A stretch of DNA of 64,000 nt from Actinoallomurus sp963850195 (lineage in GTDB: Bacteria; Actinomycetota; Actinomycetes; Streptosporangiales; Streptosporangiaceae). Positions within the stretch are counted from its first letter, which is position 1, and each line of letters opens with the position of its first letter. The DNA lies in contig CAWKKD010000005.1 of assembly GCA_963850195.1 (NCBI GenBank), positions 2,852,001-2,916,000 of the forward strand, written 5' to 3'. Positions 1 to 9,642 of the stretch are shown piece after piece. The notes under the pieces are model-generated. The model searched no databases. It was not told the origin of the DNA and saw only the letters and a program-made list of their open reading frames with translations. The translations under genes were made by a program, and so were the position numbers.

Positions 1-1321
1 TGACCATGGCTACGGCGATGAAGCCGAAGACCGCCCCTGAACCATATGCAGTGAGCAGTGGAAGTAGGACAAAGGGGAGGGCGGCGGTCGACAGGCGATT
101 GGTGGAATAGCAGGCGCCGACGGCAGTGCCGCGCAGTCCTGTCGGAAACAACTCGGAGCCATAGACATGAAAGGCATTGGATAGGATATTACTGAGTGCC
201 GTGTAGGCAAATCCAAATCCGATGATCAGCACAGGTATGCGCGCGAATCCGAAGGCCAACCCCGCGAGGGTCATCGCGAACGCGGCGGCGACGATGATCC
301 ATTTACGTTCGAAGCGTTCGATGACAGGTACGGAAATCGCTGATCCGATGGGGTACCCGAAGAAACTAAGAGCAGTAAACGTCAATGACGTGACGACGTC
401 GAACCCCTTCGCGGCGAGGAGCAGTGGCACAAGGGTACCGAAGCCGTAGTAGCCCACGGTCTCGAACATGTCCAATACGACGAGCATGCCGGTCCGCCGG
501 AGATACGGAGCTCGGAGCAACGCGCGCGGCGCCATCGGAGGCGGGGCCACGTCTTCCACGTCTGGCTCCGACAGGCCCTGACCAGAGGCGAGACCTCTCG
601 TGGCCTCGTGCTCCATCACCGACACGATGCGCTCAGCCTCGGCGCTTCGGCCGACGGATTCCAGCCAGCGCGGCGACTCAGGAAGACGACGTCGTAGGAC
701 CCAGATCACCAATGCTCCCGCCCCGCCGAGCAGGAACATCCATCGCCATCCCGCCAGGCCGAGAGGTGCGCGGGGTACCAGGACACGGCCGAGTATGCCG
801 ACGGCCGGTACGCCGAGGAAGCCGACCGTATAGGTCCAGGCCATGAAACGACCGCGGCCGCGCGAAGGTAGAAGATCGGACAGATACGCATCGGCAACGG
901 GTGCCTCTGCCCCCAGACCAAGACCCGCGATGAAGCGTGCGATGACCAAGAAGCCGACATTCATGGCGAACGCGGCAAGGATCGAGCACGCGGAATAGAT
1001 CGCCAGATTCAGCAGGAACGCGGCCCGCCGGCCGATTCGGTCGGAAAGACGCCCCATGGCGATCGCGCCTACGAACTGACCGACGAAGGCCGAGGCCAAC
1101 ACCATCCTGAGGGCGGCATCCCCAAGGTGGAACTGAGCCTTGAGTACGGTGCTGAGAGTCCCGGCGAGAAAGATTTCGTAGGCGTCGAAGAACAAGCCGA
1201 GCCCGATCACGAGGATCGCGTATCGGTGCGTGGCAACGATCGGAAGTCTGTTCAATCGTCCCGCGATGGAATACCGCGTTGATATGGAGGCTGAGGGGGG
1301 CTGGAATGCAGAGTTACTCAT
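1..1321 (-). CDS. MFS transporter, metabolite/sugar-type (3' end cut off by window edge)
   Basis: About 440 codons are visible and the frame is still open at base 1. The ATG at 1321 follows a purine-rich stretch and gives a short cytoplasmic tail before the first membrane segment. The protein has the major facilitator layout: many hydrophobic segments, a DRIGRR loop after segment 2 and PESPRWL before the long central loop, which are hallmarks of the sugar-porter/metabolite:H+ symporter branch. It would act in the cytoplasmic membrane as a proton-coupled importer of an organic acid or sugar. An ArsR-type regulator lies directly upstream on the same strand, and divergent oxidase genes follow, suggesting uptake of the substrate of that pathway (inference). 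The C-terminal segments are missing only because the window ends. Confidence 0.85.
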   Translation of the reverse strand, partial: MSNSAFQPPSASISTRYSIAGRLNRLPIVATHRYAILVIGLGLFFDAYEIFLAGTLSTVLKAQFHLGDAALRMVLASAFVGQFVGAIAMGRLSDRIGRRAAFLLNLAIYSACSILAAFAMNVGFLVIARFIAGLGLGAEAPVADAYLSDLLPSRGRGRFMAWTYTVGFLGVPAVGILGRVLVPRAPLGLAGWRWMFLLGGAGALVIWVLRRRLPESPRWLESVGRSAEAERIVSVMEHEATRGLASGQGLSEPDVEDVAPPPMAPRALLRAPYLRRTGMLVVLDMFETVGYYGFGTLVPLLLAAKGFDVVTSLTFTALSFFGYPIGSAISVPVIERFERKWIIVAAAFAMTLAGLAFGFARIPVLIIGFGFAYTALSNILSNAFHVYGSELFPTGLRGTAVGACYSTNRLSTAALPFVLLPLLTAYGSGAVFGFIAVAMV

Positions 1322-1476
1322 GGCGACCCTCCGGTGACGACCGGCCCGATGCCGGTTGGGTGGTGTCGGAGTGGTCGGAATGTAGAGGCGCCGAGCTTCG
1401 ACAGGCGTCGAAGTGTCGTGCCGCGTAACCCGCTTGCCTGCGGACTTGCCAGACCGGCGTCAGCGTGCGGGACGAA

Positions 1477-2199
1477 TCAGGCCGTCGCCTGATCGGCGGG
1501 CGGCCGGGGTATGGCCCATTCGTCGAGCAGGTCATGGCCGGCGTGGGTGAGGCGAAGGGAACGCTTCGCCGGGCCGCGTTCCAGCGCGTTGACGTCGAGC
1601 AGGTGGTCGAGCAGAGCGGTGCCCAGGGCTCCCGCTAGATGCGGACGCCGTTCCGTCCAGTCCACGCAAGGGCGGGCGAGCTTGCGGCCGGATACCCGCG
1701 AGGCCGGCAGCCGAACGCCTCGCCGAGTGAGCATGTCACGGCCGAGCAGGGTGAGTACGAACATCCCTTCGGCCCGCTGGATGAGCCCCTGTTCGAGGAA
1801 GGCGTCCGTGACGGTGACTCCGAGCAGGCCAGCGAGATGCGAGTAGCAAGAGCGCGCGAAACGCAGCTCGTCGCGGGCACGGAAGGCTCGCAATGACGTG
1901 ACGCGTGCGGGTGGAATGTGGCGCGCCAGATCTTCCATCAACTCGGCCACCTCGGCCGAAGCCAGCCGGTAGTACCGGTGCCGGCCGCAGCGCTCGGCCA
2001 CCACCCATTCCGCCGCCATCAGCTTCGTCAGGTGGAACGTGGCGGTCGATGCCGACACGCCTGCTCGGGCCGCCAGCTCACTGGGAGGTAGCGAGATACC
2101 GCCCATGAGCGCGATGAGAATCGCCGATCGGGCCGGGTCGGCCAGGAGCGACCCGACCGCGCTGATATCGACCTCGTCCCAAGCCGCATGCTCCTTCAT
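1477..2199 (-). CDS. ArsR-family winged-helix transcriptional regulator
   Basis: 240 residues. The N-terminal 90 residues form an ArsR/SmtB winged helix: LADPARSAILIALM is the helix before the recognition motif, and the stretch around ELAARAGVSASTATFHLTKL is the recognition helix-turn-helix, followed by a wing (GRHRYYRL). The C-terminal half, including RPCVDWTERR, is the extension common in long actinobacterial ArsR proteins and lacks an obvious CxC metal site, so it probably senses an organic ligand or redox state rather than arsenic. The gene sits between the MFS gene (same strand, 155 bp) and the divergent SnoaL/oxidase pair, so it probably controls both directions. The 200-bp gap upstream would carry its operator. 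Confidence 0.85.
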   Translation of the reverse strand: MKEHAAWDEVDISAVGSLLADPARSAILIALMGGISLPPSELAARAGVSASTATFHLTKLMAAEWVVAERCGRHRYYRLASAEVAELMEDLARHIPPARVTSLRAFRARDELRFARSCYSHLAGLLGVTVTDAFLEQGLIQRAEGMFVLTLLGRDMLTRRGVRLPASRVSGRKLARPCVDWTERRPHLAGALGTALLDHLLDVNALERGPAKRSLRLTHAGHDLLDEWAIPRPPADQATA

Positions 2200-2399
2200 G
2201 GGCCAAGTCTGCGTCGAGAACCCTTTGACCGCGATGAAAGCTTCGGTTCCCTACGGTGAACCCGCGGCCTCTGAGGCGGCCGTAGCGCCTCGCCGTGATG
2301 GTCGAAGTCCCCAACCGGCGATGGCCGTCCGATTCTTCAGCTCGCCCTGCGGGTCACGCACCCGTCGGATGGTTCGAGCATTCGTGGAAGGGAAGACAC

Positions 2400-2834
2400 A
2401 TGTCCGCAACGGCGGCTGAGGCACGCACGGTCTTCGAACTGTGGCACCGCTTCGCTCGTGACCGGCAGGTCGGCGAGCTCGCCGGCCTGTACGCCGAAGA
2501 CGCGATATTGGAAAGCCCGCTGGTACCTCGGATCCTTGATACCGCATCCGGGCGTTTGGAGGGTCGCGAGCAGATCCAGGCGTTTTTCGCGGAGGGTACC
2601 CGGAGGCGGCCGAATCCACTGGTCCGCTGGTATCGCTCCGACCACTACTTTTTCAATGGAAATACCTTGATGTGGGAGTATCCGCGGCTCGCACCCGATG
2701 GAGATCAGGTCGACATTCTTGAGGTAGTGGACCTCGACGGCCCTCTCATTCGAGCCCACCGCATCTATTGGGGTTGGTTCGGCAGTGAATTGCTCATCAG
2801 CAACGCAGTCGACAAGGCAGTCAGCCATGACTGA
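2400..2834 (+). CDS. SnoaL/NTF2-like small protein
   Basis: 144 residues. The chosen ATG at 2400 has a strong GGAAGGGAAG ribosome site just upstream; a longer reading frame starting near 2295 has no such support. The sequence has the SnoaL-like alpha+beta cone pattern: a first helix ending FARDRQVGELAGLYAEDAILESP, then a 'GREQIQAFF' helix, a YFFNGNTLMWEY strand and a final RAHRIYWGWFG strand. Proteins of this fold are small cyclases, isomerases or accessory ligand-binding proteins acting in the cytoplasm. The stop overlaps the next gene's start by 8 nt, so the two are almost certainly translationally coupled, and a shared pathway with the FMN oxidase is likely. The exact substrate is not evident. 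Confidence 0.75.
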   Translation: MSATAAEARTVFELWHRFARDRQVGELAGLYAEDAILESPLVPRILDTASGRLEGREQIQAFFAEGTRRRPNPLVRWYRSDHYFFNGNTLMWEYPRLAPDGDQVDILEVVDLDGPLIRAHRIYWGWFGSELLISNAVDKAVSHD

Positions 2835-4092
2835 GCATGCCAACAGCGCGTCTGCAAACGTGAGCGGGCACACGCTCGGCACCGCTTCAAGAATTCGAAG
2901 GACCTTTCGAGGCAAAGATCCAACCCGATGGATCACGATCAGCGATCTGCGAGATGCCGCGCGTCGGCGGCTACCTCACATGATCTTCGACTATGTCGAT
3001 GGCGGTGCTGGCGATGAGGTGACATCACGAGAAAACCTCCAAGCGTTCAACGCTCTGCGGCTCTTGCCACAGGTGTTGGTCAACGTTGCCGAGCGCAACC
3101 AGCGTGTGGAATTGCTCGGCGAGCAACTGCGGATGCCGGTCATCTGCGGCCCCGCCGGCATGCCTGCCCTCGCACATCCTGGTGCCGAGCTCGCTGCGGC
3201 AGCAGCGGCCCACGATGCCGGGACAGTATTCGTGATCAGCTCGGCGTCCAGCTACTCGACTCGATCCATCGCCCGTTCCAGCACCGGCCCGCTGTGGTTC
3301 CAGCTGTATGCCTGGCGTGATCGCGATACGGCCGCGACCCTCATCGACCAGGCTCGTGACGCGGGCGCTCGCGTGCTGGTCCTAACTGTCGACTGCCCTG
3401 TCCCCGGTCAACGCGAACGTGACCTGCGCAATGGAATGACGATCCCTCCTCGCCCCTCCTTCACCAACGCCGTGGATCTAGCTCGAAACCCCGGATGGTG
3501 CCTGAGATTCCTCCGCGGACCACGCATCGAGCTGGCCAATCTGGCGGGGCTCGAGGCAGCGCCCGCCCATGGTGCACTCGGCGCGGCCGGCTGGCTTCAA
3601 CACCTGTTCAACCCGGCACAGACATGGGATGACCTCACCTGGTATATCCGCCGTTGGGGCGGCCCGGTGCTGGTCAAGGGCATCATGTCCGCAACAGACG
3701 CGCGTCGTGCGGTTGAGCTCGGTGCCGCCGGCGTGATCGTCTCCAACCATGGTGGCCGACAACTTGACCACACCCCCGCGGCCATTCGTGTGCTCCCAGC
3801 CATTTCCAACGCCCTCGCGGATACCTCGGCGATCGTCCTCCTCGATGGCGGAATCCGACGCGGCATCGACGTCATCAAGGCCCTCGCGCTGGGTGCCGAT
3901 GCTTGTCTCATAGGCCGTCCTTGGATGTACGGCCTGGCAGCAGCGGGCTACCCCGGCGTCCTGCGCGCCCTGGACATTTTTCAAGATGAAATCGACCGAG
4001 CACTCGCCCTCCTCGGCAGGCAATGCGTCAGCGAGATCGACTCCGGCACCCTCTGGCACCCACCGCCAGGGGAGCAAACGCGGGCGGATTGA
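2827..4092 (+). CDS. FMN-dependent alpha-hydroxy-acid oxidase/dehydrogenase (LldD family)
   Basis: 421 residues from the ATG at 2827, which overlaps the SnoaL stop; an in-frame start 42 nt earlier lies inside that gene and is less likely. The protein is a TIM-barrel flavoenzyme: WITISDLRDAARRRLP near the N-terminus, FDYVDGGAGDE, the LWFQLYAW...DR segment, TVDCPV (family usually TVDTPV), SNHGGRQLDH with the catalytic His at about 308, and the phosphate-binding DGGIRRGIDVIKALALGADACLIGR near the C-terminus. Known relatives oxidise L-lactate, glycolate or mandelate with FMN. The roughly 35-residue polar N-terminal extension is longer than in soluble glycolate oxidases. Context (MFS carrier, ArsR regulator) suggests catabolism of a 2-hydroxy acid; the precise substrate cannot be read. 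Confidence 0.88.
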   Translation: MTEHANSASANVSGHTLGTASRIRRTFRGKDPTRWITISDLRDAARRRLPHMIFDYVDGGAGDEVTSRENLQAFNALRLLPQVLVNVAERNQRVELLGEQLRMPVICGPAGMPALAHPGAELAAAAAAHDAGTVFVISSASSYSTRSIARSSTGPLWFQLYAWRDRDTAATLIDQARDAGARVLVLTVDCPVPGQRERDLRNGMTIPPRPSFTNAVDLARNPGWCLRFLRGPRIELANLAGLEAAPAHGALGAAGWLQHLFNPAQTWDDLTWYIRRWGGPVLVKGIMSATDARRAVELGAAGVIVSNHGGRQLDHTPAAIRVLPAISNALADTSAIVLLDGGIRRGIDVIKALALGADACLIGRPWMYGLAAAGYPGVLRALDIFQDEIDRALALLGRQCVSEIDSGTLWHPPPGEQTRAD

Positions 4093-4701
4093 TCTGCGGA
4101 CACCTACACGAGCGTCGACCCCAACCCGTGGACGGACTGATCAACCGGTACAGAGCCGCTGGGTAGGCCGGACGAAGAAAGCCCAGCTCAGCAGCCGATC
4201 ATCCGCACCCCGCACCGGCGGAGCGACCGCATCGGGTGATCGGCCGGCTACCCAACGGGTACTTACAAGCCATCCGGAATCCCTTGGCGGCCAGGTTCGG
4301 TCATCCGCTGGAGAACCGCGCCAGGAGCCCATCCGATGGGCATCTCCGGCGTTCGCGAAGGTCAGAGGCCTGTCGCTGACGGGGCTCGCGGGCGGTCCAA
4401 CAGCCGCGAGAGCCTTGTTCGTGGCCGCGATTCAGCGGTACCTTTCGGTCGATTTCCGCCTTTATTGCGGTAGATCGGATCCGTGGAGTCGACCCACGCC
4501 CGGTCTGCTACCGCCGTACCCGCGTACGCGGACCCGGCACTTCAGCGGGGCGAACCTGCCCCACCCCTGCGACCTGGGATCTTTCGGGAATCTCCTGATT
4601 CCCCCCGACAACGATTCGGGAGACGTTGATGTTCCCACCCCCACATTGGTCGACGACTTTCCCCATTGCTCAGTGCTAATTGCGATGAGAAGGAGCCACG
4701 T
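4093..4701. other. 609-bp gene-free stretch before the secreted lyase gene
   Basis: No convincing coding frame is seen; the apparent frame running through it lacks protein-like composition. A short dyad GGGAATC/GATTCCC lies near 4584-4601, and a larger interrupted dyad (GCCGATCA ... TGATCGGC) spans about 4194-4244, which could end the oxidase transcript. The last 20 bases hold the GAAGGAG ribosome site of the next gene. No repeat or mobile-element end was recognised. Confidence 0.4.
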
Positions 4702-7596
4702 ATGATCAAGAGACGACGATGGTGGGCTTCGCTGATCGGTTCAGCGTTGCTGGCAGTTGGTCTGAACTCGGTTCCGGCGACCACGGCTCATGCCACGACC
4801 CCCGCGAACCCCGCCCGTTTGATCCTCACCCCGGCGAGGCTGGGCGCTCTCCAGCAGCGGGCGCAGGGGGGCGGCGCCGCATGGACCGCCCTGAAAGCCA
4901 AGTGCGATTCCTACCTGACCGGGACCGTGGAGTGGCCCTGGGTTAGCGACAGCAACCCGAACAAGGGCAACGCCTACCCTGACGCCAACAGCGTCGGTGA
5001 GGGCTACAACGGCGACGGCTACACCGTCGCCATCCAAAATATCGGCCTGTGTTACCAGGTCGCGCTGGCCGTCGACCCATCTAAAGCAACGCAGTACGGC
5101 GCCAAGGGCGCGGACATCCTGCTCCACATGTCCGCTCCGGAGGGTGACCCCCATGACGGCCTGGCGGCAATTGACGCATCTGGCAAGGTGATCAGGGACG
5201 ACGCGGGCCACATCGTGCCGCGAGACCAGGTCTATGGCATTCGAAACTACGGCTACGCGGCGGCCCTCGGCTTTGACTGGCTCTATGACGCCCTGAGCTC
5301 CGATCTGCGTACGCGCGTCATCGCCCATCTCAAGCGTTACATCGACACCTACGAAGCCCAGGGCTTCAGCCACGACCATCCGGCGGACAACTACTACGCC
5401 GGCTACTACGCCACCAAGGCCTTCGCCGCACTGGCCACCGAGGGACGCGGCAACGCCAACGCGGCGACGGACTGGTCGGACTTCGTCAACCGGGTGCAGG
5501 GGCAGGTTGTGCAGCCCTACTACGCGGCCAACCTCTCAGGCGGCGGATGGCCCGAAGGACAGGGCTACGGTCCGCTCTCCATCTACAACATGTCCGTGGT
5601 CGCCCTGGTGGCCAAGGACGTCAAGGGCATCGACCTCATCAACAACGCCTCCGCTCCGTACAAGTTCCCGGAGGGGGCGGCCAAGTGGTACATGCATAAC
5701 GTCTGGCCCGGCATGAACCGAATCGACGATCGAGGCGATTTCGGTTTCCCGCTGCCCGTCCCCGCCCAGGCCATTACGCAGCTGGCCGGCGTCCTGACGG
5801 ACCTGAACGACCCGTTCGCTCCCGCCTTCCACAGATTCGCCAAGGACATCCGGGCGGCGAACCCTGCCGATGGTGACAGCCGTGGCGAACGCCTTTCGAG
5901 CGAATTCCTGTGGGACCCCGACGCGCAAGAAGCGGACTACACCGCGTCCCAGCCGCTGGACTATCTCGCCAACGGCATGGAGTACGGAGCAACCCGCTCG
6001 GACTGGAACACCGGGGCGGTCTGGGGATCGCTCAACGCGGGGCCCTACACCGCCAACGAGCCCGGACACGAGCTCTTCGACTCCGGCACGCTGGCCATCG
6101 CCCGTGGCAACACGCCGTTCCTGGTCAACGCGACCGGAGAGGTCTTCGAAGACGGCGTGGGCGCCGACAACTTCCGCTACAACGACACGTTCCCTGACGA
6201 CACCGCGCCCAGGGACCTCTACAACCAGTTCTACGCCCAGACACCGCAGGGCAAGCACGGCCAGGGGCTGAGCTACCGAGCCGGTGGTGCCCGTACGCAC
6301 ATGAGCGCCTTCGACTCCCAGCAGGACTACTCGTTCATGCGGGCCGGCAACCTGGAGGACATGTACAACCGGGCCGGTACCACCAACGTCATCTCCAACT
6401 GGACCCGTGACGTCGTCTACCTGCGGCCCAACCTGTTCGTCGTCAACGACCGCACCGGAACCACCAGTGCCGGCGTGAGCCAGTGGACGCGGTGGCATTT
6501 CTCCGGCACCCCGAGCAAGCAGACCGACCCTTCATCCGGTGTCAGTCGCTACACCTTCACCAAGAACTCCAAGTACACCGGGTCTGCCAGCTTCCTGCTG
6601 CCCGCCGGTCACACCGAGACGACCACGAACGAGATCCTGTCCGGCACCGGCGTCTCGCGCCTCGACGTCAAGCCGGCGACGGCCTCGGCCCAGGGCCAGT
6701 GGCTCGCCGTCTTCGACGCCAACGGCACGGCCTCCCAGGCGGCGAAGGCCACCCGGCTGTCGGCGGCCGATGGCAACGTGCTCCAAGGCGCGGTCACCGG
6801 CACGATCCTGCAGGCCGGCAGCACCAACTACGCCGTTGTGAGCAGCACGGGAGCGCCCGGCACTCCGATCACGACACCGATCAAGTTCCACGTGCCCAGC
6901 ACGGACACTCAGATCGTCATCACCGATCTCGCGGCGAACACCGGTTACTCGGTGAGCACCACGCCCGACGCGTCGGGTGCGGTCGTGACGGTCACGACGG
7001 GATCGGGCGGCACGTCGACCTCGGCCGGCGTCCTGGAGATCAACGGTCACGGAACCGGCGGTGGCGGTGACCCCACCCCCACTCCGACCCCGACCCCGAC
7101 TCCGACGCCCACTCCGAGCGACCCGCCGCCGGGATGTGGAGTGGCCACCGACAGCACGCCGTACAACAAGTCCTTCACCGACTTCTCAACCTTCCAGATG
7201 ACGGTGGACGCGACTCCCGCCGTGACCAACGCCGACACCGGCGTCGGCCTTGACACGAACCCACCGGTGGGTGAGGACTCGAACGCGTTCGCGACGGCGG
7301 CCACGATCCGCTTCAACTCCGAGAACGGTCACATCGAAGCACGCAGCGACGCGGCCTATCCGGCAACGAACATCCCCTGGACCGCCGGCCAGAAGTACCG
7401 ATTCCGATTCACGGTGGCGGCAGGTAGCCATACCTACAGCGCCTACGTGACGCCCCCAGGCGGCTCGGAACAGACAATCGGCACGAACCTTTCCTTCCGC
7501 TCCAACTACAACAACGCCACCAGCCTGAACAACCTGCGCGGCGCGGCCGACCCGGGCGGCAGCGTCCAGGTCTGCCTGATCAACGGCCCCAGCTAA
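4702..7596 (+). CDS. Secreted heparinase II/III-like polysaccharide lyase with C-terminal beta-sandwich module
   Basis: 964 residues from the ATG at 4702, with GAAGGAG 7 nt upstream. Residues 1-31 form a signal peptide (KRRRWW, hydrophobic core, TTAHA cleavage site). Residues ~35-400 are an alpha-helical toroid of the chondroitin AC lyase/heparinase type with GGGWPEGQGYG and DNYYAGYYATKAF motifs; ~430-780 is the beta-rich heparinase II/III-like domain. A (PT)n linker of about eight repeats near residue 790 leads to a ~150-residue C-terminal beta-sandwich with two Cys, resembling the all-beta lyase or binding modules of secreted actinobacterial enzymes. It would cut uronic-acid-containing polysaccharide outside the cell by beta-elimination. 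The substrate is unknown; catalytic residues were not assigned with certainty. Confidence 0.72.
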   Translation: MIKRRRWWASLIGSALLAVGLNSVPATTAHATTPANPARLILTPARLGALQQRAQGGGAAWTALKAKCDSYLTGTVEWPWVSDSNPNKGNAYPDANSVGEGYNGDGYTVAIQNIGLCYQVALAVDPSKATQYGAKGADILLHMSAPEGDPHDGLAAIDASGKVIRDDAGHIVPRDQVYGIRNYGYAAALGFDWLYDALSSDLRTRVIAHLKRYIDTYEAQGFSHDHPADNYYAGYYATKAFAALATEGRGNANAATDWSDFVNRVQGQVVQPYYAANLSGGGWPEGQGYGPLSIYNMSVVALVAKDVKGIDLINNASAPYKFPEGAAKWYMHNVWPGMNRIDDRGDFGFPLPVPAQAITQLAGVLTDLNDPFAPAFHRFAKDIRAANPADGDSRGERLSSEFLWDPDAQEADYTASQPLDYLANGMEYGATRSDWNTGAVWGSLNAGPYTANEPGHELFDSGTLAIARGNTPFLVNATGEVFEDGVGADNFRYNDTFPDDTAPRDLYNQFYAQTPQGKHGQGLSYRAGGARTHMSAFDSQQDYSFMRAGNLEDMYNRAGTTNVISNWTRDVVYLRPNLFVVNDRTGTTSAGVSQWTRWHFSGTPSKQTDPSSGVSRYTFTKNSKYTGSASFLLPAGHTETTTNEILSGTGVSRLDVKPATASAQGQWLAVFDANGTASQAAKATRLSAADGNVLQGAVTGTILQAGSTNYAVVSSTGAPGTPITTPIKFHVPSTDTQIVITDLAANTGYSVSTTPDASGAVVTVTTGSGGTSTSAGVLEINGHGTGGGGDPTPTPTPTPTPTPTPSDPPPGCGVATDSTPYNKSFTDFSTFQMTVDATPAVTNADTGVGLDTNPPVGEDSNAFATAATIRFNSENGHIEARSDAAYPATNIPWTAGQKYRFRFTVAAGSHTYSAYVTPPGGSEQTIGTNLSFRSNYNNATSLNNLRGAADPGGSVQVCLINGPS

Positions 7597-7607
7597 CAAC
7601 CACCCTG

Positions 7608-7664
7608 ACCAGCGGCCGGGCGGCCGGGCGGCCACAGCGCAACGCACACCGCCCGGCCGCTGGT
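7608..7664. terminator. Perfect 16-bp stem hairpin between lyase and GH15 genes
   Basis: ACCAGCGGCCGGGCGG at 7608-7623 is exactly complementary to 7649-7664, with a 25-nt loop. It starts 11 nt after the lyase stop codon and ends 12 nt before the GH15 start. There is no T-run, as is common for actinobacterial stem-type terminators. Its closeness to the GH15 start means it may also limit read-through translation of that gene. Confidence 0.7.
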
Positions 7665-7676
7665 CATTGGCGTAGC

Positions 7677-9440
7677 GTGGTCAGCGTGCGGATCGAGGAC
7701 TACGCCCTCATCGGGGACACGCGGTCAGCCGCCCTGGTCGGTCGCGATGGGTCGATCGACTGGCTCTGCCTTCCCCGGTTCGACTCTCCCTCATGCTTCG
7801 CCAAGCTCCTCGGCGACGAGTCCAACGGGTTCTGGCGGTTGGCCCCCGCCGGGCACGAGATGGCCGCGCGACGCGCGTACGCCAACGACACACTGATCCT
7901 CGAGACCGTATGGGAGACCTCCACGGGGACCGTCAAGGTCATCGACTTCATGCCTCCCCGGCACGCCAACCCCCACCTGGTCCGGATCGTGGAGGGCGTG
8001 TCCGGGAGGGTGGACATGACCGCAGAGATCAGCATCCGGTTCGACTACGGCAGGATCGTCCCTTGGGCTCGCCGCTTCGACGGCCGCCTCCACGCCATTG
8101 GCGGGCCTGACTCGGTCTGGATCGACGCCCCCCTCCACCTGGAAGACAGGGGTGACCGGTACACCGGCACCTTCACAATCGCCGCAGGGCAACGCCAGGC
8201 GTTCGTGTTCACGTGGCACCCCTCGCACCAGCCGGAACCCGACCACATCGATCCCAGCGAGCAGCTCACCGAGACCAGGCTGTTCTGGGAGGAATGGGTC
8301 TTCCGCTGCTGGCTCCCGGGCCGCTGCCGCGCCACCGTGGTCCGCTCCCTCATCACGCTCAAGGCACTCATCTACAGCCCGACCGGCGGCATCGTGGCGG
8401 CTCCCACCACATCGCTGCCCGAGCATCTCGGCGGAGTCCGCAACTGGGACTACAGATATTGCTGGCTGCGCGACGCCACGATGACACTCGACGCCCTGAC
8501 CGAATCCGGATACATCACCGAGGCGGCCGCCTGGCGTGACTGGCTGCTCCGCGCCATCGCGGGCCGCCCGGAGGACCTCCAGATCATGTACGGCGTGGCA
8601 GGCGAGAGGCGCCTGCCAGAGCAGACGCTCGGCTGGCTTCCCGGCTACGGAGGCTCCAGGCCGGTGCGGATCGGCAACGATGCGGCCGGCCAGCTTCAGC
8701 TCGACGTCTACGGCGAGGTGCTCAACTGCTTCTACCGGGCCCACAAGCTGGGGATGCCGCCCGACGACTACGCCTGGTCCATTGTCTGCAGGCTGATGGA
8801 CTTCATCGAGCGCAGCTGGGACCAGCCCGACGAGGGCCTGTGGGAGATCCGCGGCCCGCGTCGACATTTCGTCCATTCAAAGGTCATGGCGTGGGTGGCG
8901 GCCGACCGGGCCGTACGGATGGTCGAAAAGCTCGGCCACACCGGTCCCGTCAATCGCTGGCGGGCCATGCGGGACCGGATCCACGCCGAGGTCTGCGACA
9001 AGGGATTCGACCCCGAGCGCGGCACGTTCACCCAGTCGTACGGCTCTCGCGAGCTCGACGCGGCGCTGCTCCTCATTCCGATCGTCGGCTTCCTGCCGCC
9101 GGAAGACCCCCGGGTCATCGGCACGATCGACGCGATCGAACGCGAGCTGACGACCGACGGCTTCGTGCTGCGCTATCCGACCTCCGAGAGAAACGACATC
9201 GACGGGCTACCCGGAGCCGAAGGCGTCTTCCTCGCCTGCAGCTTCTGGCTTGCCGAGGCGCTCGCCCTCATCGGGCGCAAGCAGGAGGCCATGGAGCTGT
9301 TCGAACGGCTGCTGGCCCTCACCAACGACGTGGGCCTGCTCGCCGAGGAGTACGACCCCGTCCAAGCGCGCCAGCTGGGCAACTTTCCTCAGGCCTTCAC
9401 CCACATCAACCTGATCCATACGGCCGAGGCGCTCAGCTGA
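7677..9440 (+). CDS. Glycoside hydrolase family 15 protein (glucoamylase/trehalase-like)
   Basis: 587 residues, no signal peptide, so cytoplasmic. The N-terminal beta domain opens with IEDYALIGDTRSAALVGRDGSIDWLCLPRFDS, the usual signature of this family; the (alpha/alpha)6 barrel follows from ~residue 230 with GGVRNWDYRYCWLRDATMTL, a DEGLWEIRG segment carrying the likely general acid, and EEYDP...GNFPQAFTHINLI carrying the likely catalytic base. The length is standard. Bacterial members hydrolyse trehalose or alpha-glucans with inversion. Start is either GTG 7677 or GTG 7686; the ribosome site is weak because the start sits 12 nt after a strong hairpin. It probably has its own weak promoter or depends on read-through from the lyase transcript. 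Confidence 0.85.
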   Translation: MVSVRIEDYALIGDTRSAALVGRDGSIDWLCLPRFDSPSCFAKLLGDESNGFWRLAPAGHEMAARRAYANDTLILETVWETSTGTVKVIDFMPPRHANPHLVRIVEGVSGRVDMTAEISIRFDYGRIVPWARRFDGRLHAIGGPDSVWIDAPLHLEDRGDRYTGTFTIAAGQRQAFVFTWHPSHQPEPDHIDPSEQLTETRLFWEEWVFRCWLPGRCRATVVRSLITLKALIYSPTGGIVAAPTTSLPEHLGGVRNWDYRYCWLRDATMTLDALTESGYITEAAAWRDWLLRAIAGRPEDLQIMYGVAGERRLPEQTLGWLPGYGGSRPVRIGNDAAGQLQLDVYGEVLNCFYRAHKLGMPPDDYAWSIVCRLMDFIERSWDQPDEGLWEIRGPRRHFVHSKVMAWVAADRAVRMVEKLGHTGPVNRWRAMRDRIHAEVCDKGFDPERGTFTQSYGSRELDAALLLIPIVGFLPPEDPRVIGTIDAIERELTTDGFVLRYPTSERNDIDGLPGAEGVFLACSFWLAEALALIGRKQEAMELFERLLALTNDVGLLAEEYDPVQARQLGNFPQAFTHINLIHTAEALS

Positions 9441-9642
9441 TACTCCAGCTGTAGATGGTGATCTTGCTGGTGGGGTGCCGGGAACGCGGACGTCCTGTGC
9501 GGTGCCATAACTCGTCCACGGCATCTGATCTGGCCCTCTATGGTGCTGCGGCATGAGATCGCCTGTGCCGCTCCGGAACTCGTCGCAGTGGCGTTGATCT
9601 GCGATTTGGTCCGATGCGTGCGGTGGGGCAGGATCGCGGTCT

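Noticed and set aside
7068..7135. Run of CCNACC repeats like a microsatellite or CRISPR-type array
   Set aside because: It encodes a Pro-Thr linker in frame within the lyase, a common secreted-enzyme hinge.
9441..9620. Short near-duplicate blocks (CTCGTC...CTGATCTG)
   Set aside because: The similarity is partial and has no clear terminal structure; it looks like decayed mobile-element flank.
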